Shown here one piece after another: positions 16,699 to 26,302 of a stretch of DNA of 64,000 bases. The translations under genes and the position numbers were made by a program. The notes below the pieces were generated by a model, which did no database searches, was not told the DNA's origin, and saw only the letters and a list, made by a program, of their open reading frames with translations. The stretch spans positions 19,352-83,351 of the forward strand of contig NZ_RYFG02000108.1 in the NCBI RefSeq assembly GCF_003994235.2, written 5' to 3'. Source of the DNA: Candidatus Methylobacter oryzae (GTDB lineage: Bacteria; Pseudomonadota; Gammaproteobacteria; Methylococcales; Methylomonadaceae). The stretch's first letter is position 1. Each line of letters opens with the position of its first letter.

Positions 16699-16903
16699 AA
16701 TGGCTCTCCTCCTCTTAAAAGTTAATTTTTCTTTTTATAGTTTTAAAATTAAACATCGCTGGGCAGCAGGTAAAGCAAGCTTTATATAATACAAGCAGGA
16801 GCCGTACAGCGAGTGCCGGAATATACCAGAAGCCAGAGGGTAGGGAAAACTCTAATTCGAAAAAACTGCAAATCTGTCCGATACTTAGCGCTAAGTCCGG
16901 CGG

Positions 16904-18124
16904 CTACCAGGCTATCTGTTTTTTTGCCAGTTTCGGTAAGTCGGCACGCAGGCCCATCGCGTAATGGTTGAAATAAGACTTTAACCAGGCCGTATTATTA
17001 ATTGTATCCATTCCTATCGAGCGCAGGTTAGCGAAGGGCTGTGCGCTCATAGCGTAGGTTTTGTTCAGTACATCCATGCTCGACATCATGAGTAGATTGT
17101 CGCCTTTACGCCAGCGTTCATAACGGCGAAGAAAACGCGAACCGGATAACGGCCTTTTTTCTTGTTTGGTTTGGATGATCAGTTCCGCAATTGCGGCGGC
17201 GTCCAACAAACCGGCATTGACGCCTTGCCCGGCTAGAGGGTGCATTGCATGAGCAGCATCGCCGCAGAGAGCGAAGCGCTGATCGATATAGCGGTTTGCG
17301 TATTGAAAGCGTAAAGGAAATGCCGCGCGCGGGCCTACGTCGAGCATCTTGCCCAAGATTCCAGCGGAAGCTTGTTCAAGAACTTGCAGGAAATCTTGAT
17401 CGGCAAGCGCCAGATGATTTTTTGCCGTTTCCGAACTTAAAGTCCAGACAATCGAAGACTGCCCGTTTTTTAGCGGTAAAAAAGCCAGCGGGCCTTCATC
17501 CAGAAAGCGTTGCCAGGCGGTGAATTGATGGCTTTTTTCGGTGCTTACCGTAGCGACCAGGCCATCCTGGTGATATTCCCAGCCGGTGACCTCAATGCCG
17601 GCCATCTTTCTTAAGACGGAATCGCGTCCGTCGGCGGCGATCACCAAGTCGGCGGCAAGAATCCGGCCGTCTTCCAGCCGTAATTGCCGGCCGTTTTCAT
17701 CAACTTGCATATCGACAACTTTAGCGGGCGTGATGCACGTGGCCGAAGGCAAGGTATCCAGCATATCCCAAAGGGCTGCAACGGTGACTCTGTTTTCAAC
17801 CAGATGGCCTAATTCGGAGAATGCGGTATCGGCACAATCGAAATGCAATTCGCCGCCGCCACGGGCATCCCAAACCCGCATGTCCCGGTAGGCGCAAACA
17901 CCGCGCTGCACCATGCCCGGCCAAGCCCCCAGCATTTCCAGTATATTCCGGGAGGCTTGGGTTAGGGCCGAGACGCGGATATCGATAGGTTCCGGCGGCC
18001 ATTGCCGGTCCGGGTTAAAACGCTCCAACAGCGCGACATTGATGCCGCCGTGTGCGAGGGCGCAGGCCGTTGCCGCCCCGACCATGCCGCCGCCGCAGAC
18101 TATCACTTCATAACGATCGGTCAT
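16904..18124 (-). CDS. ubiI: UbiH/UbiF/UbiI-family ubiquinone-pathway FAD hydroxylase
   Basis: 406-residue flavin monooxygenase. FAD-binding GGGMVGAATA near the N-terminus, the mid-protein ADGRDS motif (about 165-170) and the second FAD motif CGDAAHAMHPLAGQGVN (about 286-302) are all present. The family hydroxylates the ubiquinone ring. It sits 24 bp downstream of a paralogous UbiH, matching the pepP-ubiH-ubiI order of E. coli; UbiF cannot be excluded by eye. Confidence 0.9.
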   Translation of the reverse strand: MTDRYEVIVCGGGMVGAATACALAHGGINVALLERFNPDRQWPPEPIDIRVSALTQASRNILEMLGAWPGMVQRGVCAYRDMRVWDARGGGELHFDCADTAFSELGHLVENRVTVAALWDMLDTLPSATCITPAKVVDMQVDENGRQLRLEDGRILAADLVIAADGRDSVLRKMAGIEVTGWEYHQDGLVATVSTEKSHQFTAWQRFLDEGPLAFLPLKNGQSSIVWTLSSETAKNHLALADQDFLQVLEQASAGILGKMLDVGPRAAFPLRFQYANRYIDQRFALCGDAAHAMHPLAGQGVNAGLLDAAAIAELIIQTKQEKRPLSGSRFLRRYERWRKGDNLLMMSSMDVLNKTYAMSAQPFANLRSIGMDTINNTAWLKSYFNHYAMGLRADLPKLAKKQIAW

Positions 18125-18148
18125 TGCACTCTCTCCTGTTGCATTGGG

Positions 18149-19351
18149 TTATATAAGGCGGGGCAAGCGCCCTGCCAAGCCCATTGCGTGGCGGGCGAGC
18201 CATGTTTTGGCGGCGGGAATATGGTCCAGTATCGCCAGGCCGACGTTTCTGGCCGCAGCCAATGCCAGCCAGTCGTTGGAAAAAATTTGCACCACGCTAT
18301 TGGTAAAGCCGATAGTTCGGTCATGATCTTTCTGTCTGGAGTCGGCGTAAGCCTTTAGAAAATCTGCGGCGCCGATGTCTTGATTCGCCTGATATTGTTT
18401 AATGATCATTTCGGCTAGCTGCATAACGTCGCGAAGGCCCAGGTTAAATCCCTGGCCGGCAACCGGATGCAGTTGATGCACCGCATTGCCGATAACCACG
18501 GTTCTATCGGCGGTCATTTTTTCCGCACGTATCAGTGACAACGGAAAGGCCCGCCGAGGCGCGGTCAAGCCAAGCCGGCCCAGTCTATAACCGAAGCATT
18601 GTTGAAGCGCGGCCAGAAAGTCCGTTTCGCTACCGGACATTAGCCTGTCGGCATCTTCGCTGGAACGTGTCCAGACCACGGCGCAATGATGAGTACCTAT
18701 CGGCAACAAGGCTAAGGGCCCGGAAGCGGTAAAGCGCTCGTATGCGACATTGTTGTGGGCTAGCGATGATTTTACCGTCGTAACCAACGCAGTTTGCCCG
18801 TATTCGATAACGTGCTGGGATATTTCCAGCAAATTACGGACCGAGGAGTTGCCGCCATCGGCGCCGACCAGCAGCTTGGCGGTTAAAGCCAACGACTCGT
18901 CTTCTCTTTTCAGGCTGACATTGACTGAATCATTACCCGCCATCAGCCCGATCAGCCGGGCAGGGCAAATCAGCTCTATATCGGCCTCACTAACCAGTTG
19001 GGCGACATGGGTTTCAATATCCCGCGCAGTGATGACATAACCCAATGCCTCCACATTTTCTTTTCGCGCCGAAAGCCTGACTTTGCCGAAGTGCCCGCGA
19101 TCGGAAACATGAATATCTTTGATCGCGGTGGCGGCCCGACTGACGCCTTGCCAGATATCCAGCGTTTCAAGCATTTTTACGGTGCCGGCAGCCAAGGCCA
19201 AAGCCCTGTCGCCTGCCGGAGAGCTGCGATGCTGTTCGCGGGTGTTTGCTTCAACTATCGCAATCGATAAGCCGCTGTTTTTTAACGCCAAGGCTAGGCA
19301 GTTGCCTGCCAAGCCGCCGCCGACAATCAATAAATCATAATCATGTTGCAT
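18149..19351 (-). CDS. ubiH: 2-octaprenyl-6-methoxyphenol hydroxylase UbiH
   Basis: 400 residues. FAD-binding GGGLAGNCLALAL near residue 11, GADGGNSSVR in the middle and IGNAVHQLHPVAGQGFNLGLRD in the C-terminal half. It introduces a ring hydroxyl in ubiquinone biosynthesis. The start codon overlaps the pepP stop by one base (TGATG), so translation is coupled. Asn replaces the usual Asp in the GDAAH motif (GNAVH), as in E. coli-type UbiH. Confidence 0.91.
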   Translation of the reverse strand: MQHDYDLLIVGGGLAGNCLALALKNSGLSIAIVEANTREQHRSSPAGDRALALAAGTVKMLETLDIWQGVSRAATAIKDIHVSDRGHFGKVRLSARKENVEALGYVITARDIETHVAQLVSEADIELICPARLIGLMAGNDSVNVSLKREDESLALTAKLLVGADGGNSSVRNLLEISQHVIEYGQTALVTTVKSSLAHNNVAYERFTASGPLALLPIGTHHCAVVWTRSSEDADRLMSGSETDFLAALQQCFGYRLGRLGLTAPRRAFPLSLIRAEKMTADRTVVIGNAVHQLHPVAGQGFNLGLRDVMQLAEMIIKQYQANQDIGAADFLKAYADSRQKDHDRTIGFTNSVVQIFSNDWLALAAARNVGLAILDHIPAAKTWLARHAMGLAGRLPRLI

Positions 19352-20661
19352 CAGCTCGCCTGCATTAAGCTTTCAATTTCCGCAATGGTTTTAGGGACGC
19401 CGCCGGTTAATATTTCATGCCCGTCGGCGGTGACCAGCACATCGTCTTCGATACGTATGCCTATGCCGCGCCATTGCTCGTCAACGGTCTGGCAATCTTC
19501 GGGGATATATAATCCCGGTTCGATGGTCAGCACCATGCCGGGCTCCAGCAAGCGCCATTCCTTGTCCAGTTTATAGTCGCCGACGTCATGCACGTCCATA
19601 CCCAGCCAGTGACCGATCCTGTGCATGTAAAACTGTTTGTATTTTTCATCCTTGATTAGCTTTGACACTTTGCCTTTGAGCAGCCCCAGCGAGACCAAGC
19701 CTTTGGTCAGTACCTCAACCGAGGCGTCGTGCGCCAGATGCCATGGAGAGCCGGGTTTGATCTGTTCGATTGCCGCCGCTTGGGCATCCAAGACCAGTTG
19801 GTAAAGCTGTTTTTGCGGTTCGCTAAAGCTTCCGGAAACCGGGAACGTGCGGGTGATGTCGGCGGCGTAATGATCGCATTCGGCGCCGGCGTCGATTAGC
19901 AGTAAATCGCCGCTTTGTAATTTATCGGCATTTTCAGTGTAATGCAGTACGCAGGCATTTTTTCCGCCGGCGACAATCGACGGGTAAGCAACCGCACGCA
20001 AACCGCCCTGAATAAAGTGATAAATGATTTCCGCCTCTATCTGGTATTCATACATGCCGGGTTTGCATTTTTGCATCGCTTTGACATGAGCGTTGGCGGA
20101 AACTTCAGCGGCGCGGCGCATCAGCTTCAGCTCTTCGGGGCTCTTGAATAGCCGCATCTCGTGAAGGATGTGCTCCAGCGAAGCCAGCTCTCCCGGCGCG
20201 GTAACGCCGGTTCTGGACTGGCTGCGGATATGATTTATCCAGACCAGTAAGTTGTGGTCAAGGTCGGAATCGCGGCCAATCGGATAATAGACCTTGCCTT
20301 TGTCTTCGAGCATGCCGGGTAAAATATCGTCCAGATCGTCGATCGGAAAAGAATCGTCGGCCTTATAATGCGTGGTAGCGCCCTCGAGGCCTGCATGGGC
20401 GCCTTCCCACAGGGCTTTTTTCTCATCGAATTCGCGGCAAAACAAAATATATTCGCCCTGCTTGCGGCCGGGAATAAAAACAGCCAGGGAATCGGGTTCA
20501 TTAAAACCGGTCAAATAATAGAAGTCGCTATCTTGACGGAACGGGTAATTCACGTCCCGGTTGCGAGTCCTAACCGACGCGCTGCCTATCAATGCAATAT
20601 TGCCTTTGCCGATATGCTGCATCAACAGCTTGCGGCGTTTTTTAAATTCGCTTTGTTTCAT
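19351..20661 (-). CDS. pepP: Xaa-Pro aminopeptidase PepP
   Basis: 436-residue cytosolic M24 metallopeptidase that releases N-terminal residues preceding proline. The N-terminal AMP_N domain (about 1-140) is followed by the pita-bread domain with metal ligands in DAGAECDHYAADITRTF (two Asp), HRIGHWLGMDVHD (His), TIEPGLY (Glu) and IRIEDDVLVT (Glu). It heads pepP-ubiH-ubiI. The gap to ygfB is about 60 bp, so all four may be cotranscribed. Confidence 0.95.
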   Translation of the reverse strand: MKQSEFKKRRKLLMQHIGKGNIALIGSASVRTRNRDVNYPFRQDSDFYYLTGFNEPDSLAVFIPGRKQGEYILFCREFDEKKALWEGAHAGLEGATTHYKADDSFPIDDLDDILPGMLEDKGKVYYPIGRDSDLDHNLLVWINHIRSQSRTGVTAPGELASLEHILHEMRLFKSPEELKLMRRAAEVSANAHVKAMQKCKPGMYEYQIEAEIIYHFIQGGLRAVAYPSIVAGGKNACVLHYTENADKLQSGDLLLIDAGAECDHYAADITRTFPVSGSFSEPQKQLYQLVLDAQAAAIEQIKPGSPWHLAHDASVEVLTKGLVSLGLLKGKVSKLIKDEKYKQFYMHRIGHWLGMDVHDVGDYKLDKEWRLLEPGMVLTIEPGLYIPEDCQTVDEQWRGIGIRIEDDVLVTADGHEILTGGVPKTIAEIESLMQAS

Positions 20662-20720
20662 TTTTAAATTCAGGTTAAAGGTCTAAGGTTCAAGATAAAA
20701 GACAAAATTTTGAAAAATTC

Positions 20721-21254
20721 TTATCTTGGATCTTTTGCCCTGAGCCTTTCACCTCCGTCATTCAACTCACTGCGCAGCAGCAGAACAGCCGACCTCATGT
20801 ATTCGGTAATTTCCATGAAATCGCTCTCGTCATCTTCGCCTTCAGCCTCAATGTCCAGTTTGGTGAATTCGACAATATCTTTTAATATTTCTCTTGCTTC
20901 CTCGGACAGGTCGGAAGTGGCATGAGTAAAACCTACTCCCCATAAAAAGCCTTGGCACCAGTAAACCAGCGCTTCGACCTGCTCGCTCAATGAGGCTTCA
21001 TCGCCGGGCAAAAGTAAGTCAAACTCAAAATCATCGCTCGCTAATAAGCTTCGCGTTTCCTCGAATAAACCAACCAGGACCGCTTTGTCTTCATCGGCCA
21101 CAGGCGCCGCATCGCGGAATAGTTCGGTTAACCATTCAGCGCTTTGAGCCTGCCCATTGGCGCATAACATGCCTGAGGCCATGCCGTGCGCTTGCGCCGC
21201 CGAGAGTCCGGCGTCGCTACGTACAACTATTGTATTAATTATCGAGTAAGTCAT
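20721..21254 (-). CDS. ygfB: UPF0149 family protein YgfB
   Basis: 177 residues from the ATG at 21254 (an in-frame ATG at 21263 would add three). All-helical UPF0149/YecA-type protein with the recognisable AQAHGMASGMLCAN segment and VYWCQGFLWGVGF. Function is poorly defined; the family is a conserved partner of the pepP-ubiH cluster. It diverges from zapB-like/zapA. Confidence 0.88.
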   Translation of the reverse strand: MTYSIINTIVVRSDAGLSAAQAHGMASGMLCANGQAQSAEWLTELFRDAAPVADEDKAVLVGLFEETRSLLASDDFEFDLLLPGDEASLSEQVEALVYWCQGFLWGVGFTHATSDLSEEAREILKDIVEFTKLDIEAEGEDDESDFMEITEYMRSAVLLLRSELNDGGERLRAKDPR

Positions 21255-21397
21255 AAATTCCACATAATAATTCTATCGCGGACTAAAAATATCGCTTATG
21301 CTACCATGATCGTTAACTTGGATAATATTTGTTAATCTTGAATCGCCCGGTAATGCGTATGTTTTTACGCGTTTCCCTGCAACAACCCAGTATCACC

Positions 21398-21619
21398 ATG
21401 ACAGAATCGAATCAATCTTTAGAGTTAAAAAAGCTTGAAGAAAAGCTGGATCAGCTTATTGAGCAATATGCTCATGTAAAAAACGAAAACAGTTCGCTAA
21501 AAATCAAACAGGACTCATTAGTCCGGGAAAAGGCCAAGCTTCTGGAAAAAACCACGCTGGCCAGAACCCGCGTTGAAGCGATGATTACCCGATTGAAAGC
21601 CATGGAGAATGGATCATGA
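21398..21619 (+). CDS. ZapB-like small coiled-coil protein (TIGR02449 family)
   Basis: 73 residues from the ATG at 21398, where SLELKKLEEKLDQLIEQY begins a continuous heptad coiled coil; the frame opens 23 codons earlier without family character. It matches the small protein usually encoded just before zapA in Gammaproteobacteria. Its stop overlaps the zapA start (ATGA), so the two are translationally coupled, which supports a divisome role. Confidence 0.8.
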   Translation: MTESNQSLELKKLEEKLDQLIEQYAHVKNENSSLKIKQDSLVREKAKLLEKTTLARTRVEAMITRLKAMENGS

Positions 21620-21915
21620 ATAAAAGGCCCCAGTCCGTACTGCTGACTATCATGGGTAAAGAATATAAAATTGCCTGTGATCCGGACGAACAAAGCGACT
21701 TGATTCAGTCGGCCCAACAGCTCGATGCGCAAATGCGTCAAATGAGGGATTCGGGCAAAGTGGCCGGCGCCGACAGAATTGCGGTGATGGCGGCGCTTAA
21801 TTTGGCTCATGAGTTACAACTGATGAAAAGCCAGAATGAGATGCTGAACCGGACGTTGGGCGAATGTCTGGCGAAAATGGCTCAGAAGATAGAAAACGTT
21901 TTAGAAAATCAGTAA
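21616..21915 (+). CDS. zapA: Cell division protein ZapA
   Basis: 99 residues. The N-terminal head (SVLLTIMGKEYKIACDPDE) is followed by a helix with the ADRIAVMAALNLAHELQ segment characteristic of ZapA, and a C-terminal coiled coil. It crosslinks FtsZ protofilaments. It is followed by 6S RNA, the conserved gammaproteobacterial arrangement. Confidence 0.93.
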   Translation: MNKRPQSVLLTIMGKEYKIACDPDEQSDLIQSAQQLDAQMRQMRDSGKVAGADRIAVMAALNLAHELQLMKSQNEMLNRTLGECLAKMAQKIENVLENQ

Positions 21916-21934
21916 ACACGCTAAAATAGCGTCC

Positions 21935-22117
21935 TGCATCTCCTGCGGCGTTCGAGAGTGTGCTGGGTGTTTCCTGAACCTGTTTTAACCCCGGGGGCGG
22001 ATACCAGTATTGGTGAGCATGCCCGTTTTGTACGGGAAGCCTGATGTGCCGGCCATGTCCCCACTTGAACCTCCGGTTCAAGGACGAAAGCACATTACGG
22101 CGCAGGCGGGAGATGCA
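21935..22117 (+). ncRNA. ssrS: 6S RNA
   Basis: The ends pair (TGCATCTCCTGCG near 21935 with CGCAGGCGGGAGATGCA at 22101-22117), giving the closing stem. Inside lie the hallmark segments TTGGTGAGCATGC (about 22009-22021) and ACTTGAACC/GGTTCAAGG (about 22062-22083), as in E. coli 6S. A TAAAAT -10-like box lies at 21922-21927. 6S RNA mimics an open promoter and sequesters sigma70 RNA polymerase. Location directly after zapA is the conserved one. Exact ends are estimated. Confidence 0.93.
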
Positions 22118-22151
22118 CCATAAAATAACCGCTTCCGATAAATAAATCCCC

Positions 22152-22610
22152 ATGAACTACTGGCTAATGAAATCCGAACCCGATACGTTCGGCATTAATG
22201 ATTTATACAATAAGCCTAACCGGACCGAGCATTGGGACGGCGTACGTAATTATCAGGCCAGGAATATGATGCGGGATGACATGAAATTGGGCGACCAAGT
22301 CTTCTTCTATCATTCCAACTGCGATGTGCCGGGCATAGTCGGCATCATGGAAATAGTTAAAGAAGGCTATCCCGATTTTTCCGCTTTCGATCCGGATGAC
22401 AAGCATTTCGATTCGAAAAGCGATCCTGAACATCCCCGCTGGATCATGGTTGACGTTAAATATGTCAAGACCTTGTCCCGCACGATCACGCTGAAAGAAT
22501 TAAAAGATCGTCAGGAGTTGTCGGGTCTTGCACTGGTAAGGCGCGGCAACCGATTATCGATAATGCCTGTTAGCGAAGACCAGTGGAAGTTTATTCTTGC
22601 GTTAGAGTAA
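22152..22610 (+). CDS. EVE-domain protein
   Basis: 152 residues, a single EVE domain: it begins NYWLMKSEPDTF, followed by WDGVRNYQARNMMRDDMKLGDQVFFYHS. EVE/PUA-like domains bind modified bases; the cellular role of this bacterial group (thymocyte nuclear protein 1-like) is unclear. It occupies the place where many relatives carry the 5-formyltetrahydrofolate cyclo-ligase gene ygfA after 6S RNA. Confidence 0.9.
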   Translation: MNYWLMKSEPDTFGINDLYNKPNRTEHWDGVRNYQARNMMRDDMKLGDQVFFYHSNCDVPGIVGIMEIVKEGYPDFSAFDPDDKHFDSKSDPEHPRWIMVDVKYVKTLSRTITLKELKDRQELSGLALVRRGNRLSIMPVSEDQWKFILALE

Positions 22611-22748
22611 AAACATGGTTGGGGCTAACGCCTCAATAACACATATCCCAGGCTAAAAGCTGGTTTGCTTGTAGAACCATTGAATAATAAATAGGGCTCG
22701 GAGCAGAGTCCGCTTAATATTAAAAGGCAATTAATAAGAGGTGTTTTA

Positions 22749-22853
22749 GTGAGTCAAGTAGTTCGGTCGGCCTTGTCCTTGATAATTTCTTTACAGATAA
22801 TACCTCTATTATTTTCGCTTCATTACGCTGCTTTTACATCGCCCCATGCCTGA
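22749..22853 (+). CDS. Possible 34-residue hydrophobic leader peptide before manC
   Basis: A GTG start with GAGG seven bases upstream opens a 34-codon frame ending at TGA 22851-22853, overlapping the manC start at 22846. The peptide is hydrophobic in its middle (ALSLIISLQIIPLLFSL). It could couple translation into manC, or be a chance frame. No homology is recognised. Confidence 0.3.
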   Translation: MSQVVRSALSLIISLQIIPLLFSLHYAAFTSPHA

Positions 22854-24276
22854 TAAGATGAGGGGTAACAGCTATGCCGTTATTCTTGCCGGAGGTAGCG
22901 GCAGCCGCCTTTGGCCGCTTTCGCGTACATTACGTCCAAAGCAATTGCTCCCGCTCAACGGCGATCAAACCTTATTGCAGCAAACCGCATCGCGCGTGCT
23001 GAATCATGTCGATGCCGGCCGTTTGTTGACGGTAACCCATCAAGACCACAAGTTCGAAGTCAAAGGCCAACTGGCCGAACTCGATGCCGCGCTGCCGGCT
23101 TCGGTACTGGCCGAGCCTTGCGCGCGCAACACGCTGCCCGCAATCGCCTGGGCGGTTTGGGAAATATTCAAGCAGGACCCGGACGCATTGATCGGCGTGT
23201 TTCCGTCCGACCATGCGATTAGCGACGAACACAGCTTTCTTTCCGCCTGGCGGTCGGCCGAACTCGCGGCCAAACAAGGCTACTTGGTATTGCTCGGCAT
23301 CACGCCGACCGAGCCGGCGACCGGCTACGGTTATATCCATCCGGGCGCGTCGTTAAATCTCGACGGCGCGGCCAACCGGGTGTTGAACGTATCCCGCTTC
23401 GTCGAAAAACCCGACTTCGATAACGCCAAGCGTTTCGTAGCCGACGGCTATTTGTGGAACAGCGGCATGTTCGTATTCCGCGCCGGTGATTTCATGCGGA
23501 TGCTGGCGCAACATCAGCCGGCGATCCACCAGGCGATTACAGCAATGTCCGGAGCGTCCGACGTCAAAGCCTGTTACGGCGACCTTCCTAACCTGTCCAT
23601 CGATTACGGTTTGGCCGAAAAAGCTGGCAAAGTAGCGGTCGTGCCGGTGGCGATGGGCTGGAACGACCTTGGCAGTTGGGAGTCGATTTACCTGCATCGC
23701 GGTAAGGACGAGGCCGGCAATATGACCCAGGGCGACGTATTGACGCTGGATACGCAAAACAGCCTGTTGTGGACGTCCCACGGTTTGCTGGCGACGCTGG
23801 GCCTCAACAATATCGCCGTGATCCAGACCGCCGACGCGACGCTGGTTTGCGATCGCAGCCGTTCGGAAGACATCAGGCAAATCGTGGCCGAGGTGCAGAA
23901 AAACCATCCGCACTTGACCGAAACGCACTTGACGGTACACCGTCCGTGGGGCGTTTATACGATTCTTGAAGAAGGTCCTAATTTCAAAATCAAATGCATT
24001 GTCGTCAATCCCGGCGCGAAGCTGTCGATGCAAATGCACAAACACCGCTCCGAGCATTGGGTGGTTGTGTCCGGCATTGCCAAGATTACTAACGGCACGC
24101 AGGAAATCCAACTGGAGCCGAACCAATCCACTTATATTCCCAAGACGCACAGGCATCGCCTGGAAAATCCGGGCAGCTTCCCGTTGCAAATCATCGAGGT
24201 GCAATGCGGCGACTACGTCGGCGAAGACGATATCGTGCGTTTCGACGATACCTACGACAGGGCTTTAAGCCAATGA
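22846..24276 (+). CDS. manC: Mannose-1-phosphate guanylyltransferase / mannose-6-phosphate isomerase
   Basis: 476 residues. The N-terminal nucleotidyltransferase domain carries [14 protein letters not shown] and FVEKPD. The C-terminal type II phosphomannose isomerase cupin has [22 protein letters not shown] and [17 protein letters not shown]. It makes GDP-mannose (and fructose-6-P to mannose-6-P). First enzyme of the GC-rich cassette; its stop overlaps gmd by ATGA. No phosphomannomutase (manB) is visible in the window, so it must be supplied elsewhere. Confidence 0.95.
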   Translation: MPDKMRGNSYAVILAGGSGSRLWPLSRTLRPKQLLPLNGDQTLLQQTASRVLNHVDAGRLLTVTHQDHKFEVKGQLAELDAALPASVLAEPCARNTLPAIAWAVWEIFKQDPDALIGVFPSDHAISDEHSFLSAWRSAELAAKQGYLVLLGITPTEPATGYGYIHPGASLNLDGAANRVLNVSRFVEKPDFDNAKRFVADGYLWNSGMFVFRAGDFMRMLAQHQPAIHQAITAMSGASDVKACYGDLPNLSIDYGLAEKAGKVAVVPVAMGWNDLGSWESIYLHRGKDEAGNMTQGDVLTLDTQNSLLWTSHGLLATLGLNNIAVIQTADATLVCDRSRSEDIRQIVAEVQKNHPHLTETHLTVHRPWGVYTILEEGPNFKIKCIVVNPGAKLSMQMHKHRSEHWVVVSGIAKITNGTQEIQLEPNQSTYIPKTHRHRLENPGSFPLQIIEVQCGDYVGEDDIVRFDDTYDRALSQ

Positions 24277-25358
24277 CTAAAATAGCATTAATTACCGGCG
24301 TGACCGGGCAGGACGGCGCCTACCTGGCCGAATTGCTGTTGGACAAGGGCTATGAAGTCCACGGCATCAAACGCCGCAGTTCGCTGTTCAACACCGCGCG
24401 TATCGACCATTTGTTCCAAGATCCGCACGAGCAGGGCAAGCCGTTCTATTTGCACCACGGCGACATGACCGATTCGTCCAGCCTGACCCATATCATCCAG
24501 AAAGTGCAGCCGGACGAAATCTACAACCTGGCTGCGCAAAGCCACGTCGCGGTTTCGTTCGAGGAGCCGGAATACACCGCCAACTCAGACGCGTTGGGCG
24601 CGTTGCGCATCCTGGAAGCAATCCGTATTCTGGGTTTGCAAAATAAGACCCGTTTTTACCAGGCGTCCACGTCCGAGTTGTACGGTTTGGTCCAGGAAAT
24701 CCCGCAAAAAGAAACCACGCCGTTTTATCCGCGTAGCCCTTACGCAGTCGCCAAGCTGTACGCCTACTGGATCACGGTCAATTACCGCGAAGCCTACGGC
24801 ATCTACGCCTGCAACGGCATTTTGTTCAACCACGAATCGCCGATACGCGGCGAAACGTTCGTCACGCGCAAAATCACTCGCGCACTGGCCCGGATCAAGC
24901 TGGGCCTGCAAGAATGCCTGTACCTCGGCAACATGAACGCATTGCGCGATTGGGGCCACGCCAAGGATTACGTCGAGATGCAATGGCTGATGCTGCAACA
25001 GGAGCAGCCGGAAGATTTCGTCATTGCCACCGGCGTGCAATACAGCGTGCGCGACTTCGTCAATGCGGCGGCCAAAGAGTTGGGCATGGCGATTACCTGG
25101 CGCGGCGAAGGCGTCGATGAAAAAGGCTACGACGCATCCGGCAAATGCATCGTCGCGGTCGATCCGCGCTATTTCCGTCCGACCGAAGTGGAAACCTTGC
25201 TCGGCGATGCAACCAAAGCCCGAACCAGACTCGGTTGGACGCCTAAAATCAGTTTCGACGAACTGGTCGGCGAAATGGTTCGCGCCGATCTGGAATCGGC
25301 CGAGCGCGACGAGCTGGTCAAGAAGCACGGCTACAACGTGCCGAACTATAACGAATAA
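24273..25358 (+). CDS. gmd: GDP-mannose 4,6-dehydratase
   Basis: 361-residue short-chain dehydrogenase of extended type: [14 protein letters not shown] near the N-terminus, the [15 protein letters not shown] segment, a catalytic Thr/Glu region (ASTSELYG) and [10 protein letters not shown]. It converts GDP-mannose to GDP-4-keto-6-deoxymannose, the branch point for fucose, colitose, perosamine and rhamnose. With ColD-like and Fcl-like genes following, colitose is the best fit. Confidence 0.95.
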   Translation: MTKIALITGVTGQDGAYLAELLLDKGYEVHGIKRRSSLFNTARIDHLFQDPHEQGKPFYLHHGDMTDSSSLTHIIQKVQPDEIYNLAAQSHVAVSFEEPEYTANSDALGALRILEAIRILGLQNKTRFYQASTSELYGLVQEIPQKETTPFYPRSPYAVAKLYAYWITVNYREAYGIYACNGILFNHESPIRGETFVTRKITRALARIKLGLQECLYLGNMNALRDWGHAKDYVEMQWLMLQQEQPEDFVIATGVQYSVRDFVNAAAKELGMAITWRGEGVDEKGYDASGKCIVAVDPRYFRPTEVETLLGDATKARTRLGWTPKISFDELVGEMVRADLESAERDELVKKHGYNVPNYNE

Positions 25359-25372
25359 TCGCGAAGATCAGC

Positions 25373-26302
25373 ATGAGCAAGATGCGGATATTATTGACGG
25401 GCGGCGGCGGCATGGTCGGGCGGAATTTGCTCGAACATTCGGAAATCGGCGAGTTCGAGATGCTCGCGCCGAACAGCCGCGAGCTGGACTTGCGCGACTT
25501 CGGCGCTGTGCAAAGCTATTTGCAAACGCACCGGCCCGACATGGTCATCCATGCGGCCGGCAAAGTCGGCGGCATCCAGGCCAACATGCGCGAGCCGGTC
25601 GGCTTTTTGCTAGACAACCTCGACATGGGCCGCAATATCGTCGGTGCATCGCGGCAGGCAGGCGTCAAGCGCCTGATCAACCTCGGCAGTTCCTGCATGT
25701 ATCCGCGCAATCATTCCGAAGCGTTGGGCGAGGACATGGTGCTGAAAGGCGAGCTGGAACCGACCAACGAAGGCTACGCGCTGGCCAAAGTGGTCACTGC
25801 CAGGCTGTGTGAATATATTATGCGCGAAGACGCGGCCTACCGATACAAGACGCTGATTCCGTGCAATCTGTACGGGCGCCACGACAAATTCGACCCGGCG
25901 CATTCGCACCTGGTGCCGGCGATCATCCATAAAGTCTACCAGGCCAAGCAATGCGGGCAGCGTAGCGTCGAAATCTGGGGCGACGGCAGCGCCCGGCGCG
26001 AGTTTTTATATGCAGGCGATCTGGCCGATGCGATCGTGCGCGCGATCACGCAGTTTGATGCGCTGCCGGACGTGATGAACGTCGGCCTGGGTTTCGATTA
26101 CACGATCAACGAATACTACCGGGCCGCGGCCGAAGTCATGGGCTACGACGGCGAGTTCGTGCACGATCTTAGCAAGCCCGTCGGCATGGCGCGCAAACTG
26201 ACAAGTATCGAGCGGCAACAAGCCTGGGGCTGGTCGGCGCGCCACGATTTGCAAAGCGGCATCGAACAAACCTACCAATTTTATTTGCAAGTATGTCGGT
26301 AG
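25373..26302 (+). CDS. GDP-L-fucose synthase family epimerase/reductase (Fcl or ColC)
   Basis: 309 residues. NAD(P) site GGGGMVGRNLLE at the N-terminus, HAAGKVGGIQANM, catalytic Ser/Cys in GSSCMYP (about 110-116) and YALAK (Tyr-x3-Lys). The family does 3,5-epimerisation and 4-reduction of GDP-4-keto-6-deoxymannose (Fcl), or 5-epimerisation/4-reduction of the 3-deoxy analogue (ColC). Because the next gene appears to be ColD, I favour GDP-L-colitose synthase, but motifs alone cannot separate the two. Confidence 0.88.
   Translation: MSKMRILLTGGGGMVGRNLLEHSEIGEFEMLAPNSRELDLRDFGAVQSYLQTHRPDMVIHAAGKVGGIQANMREPVGFLLDNLDMGRNIVGASRQAGVKRLINLGSSCMYPRNHSEALGEDMVLKGELEPTNEGYALAKVVTARLCEYIMREDAAYRYKTLIPCNLYGRHDKFDPAHSHLVPAIIHKVYQAKQCGQRSVEIWGDGSARREFLYAGDLADAIVRAITQFDALPDVMNVGLGFDYTINEYYRAAAEVMGYDGEFVHDLSKPVGMARKLTSIERQQAWGWSARHDLQSGIEQTYQFYLQVCR

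Noticed and set aside
21935..22117. Short protein-coding frames in the zapA-EVE gap
   Set aside because: The region is 6S RNA by its closing stem and conserved segments.
23353..24204. Long reverse-strand frames in the GC-rich cassette (also around 24585-25328, 26320-27153 and 28361-29119)
   Set aside because: They are antisense shadows of manC, gmd, colD-like and rfbG, produced by high GC; the forward frames carry the family motifs.
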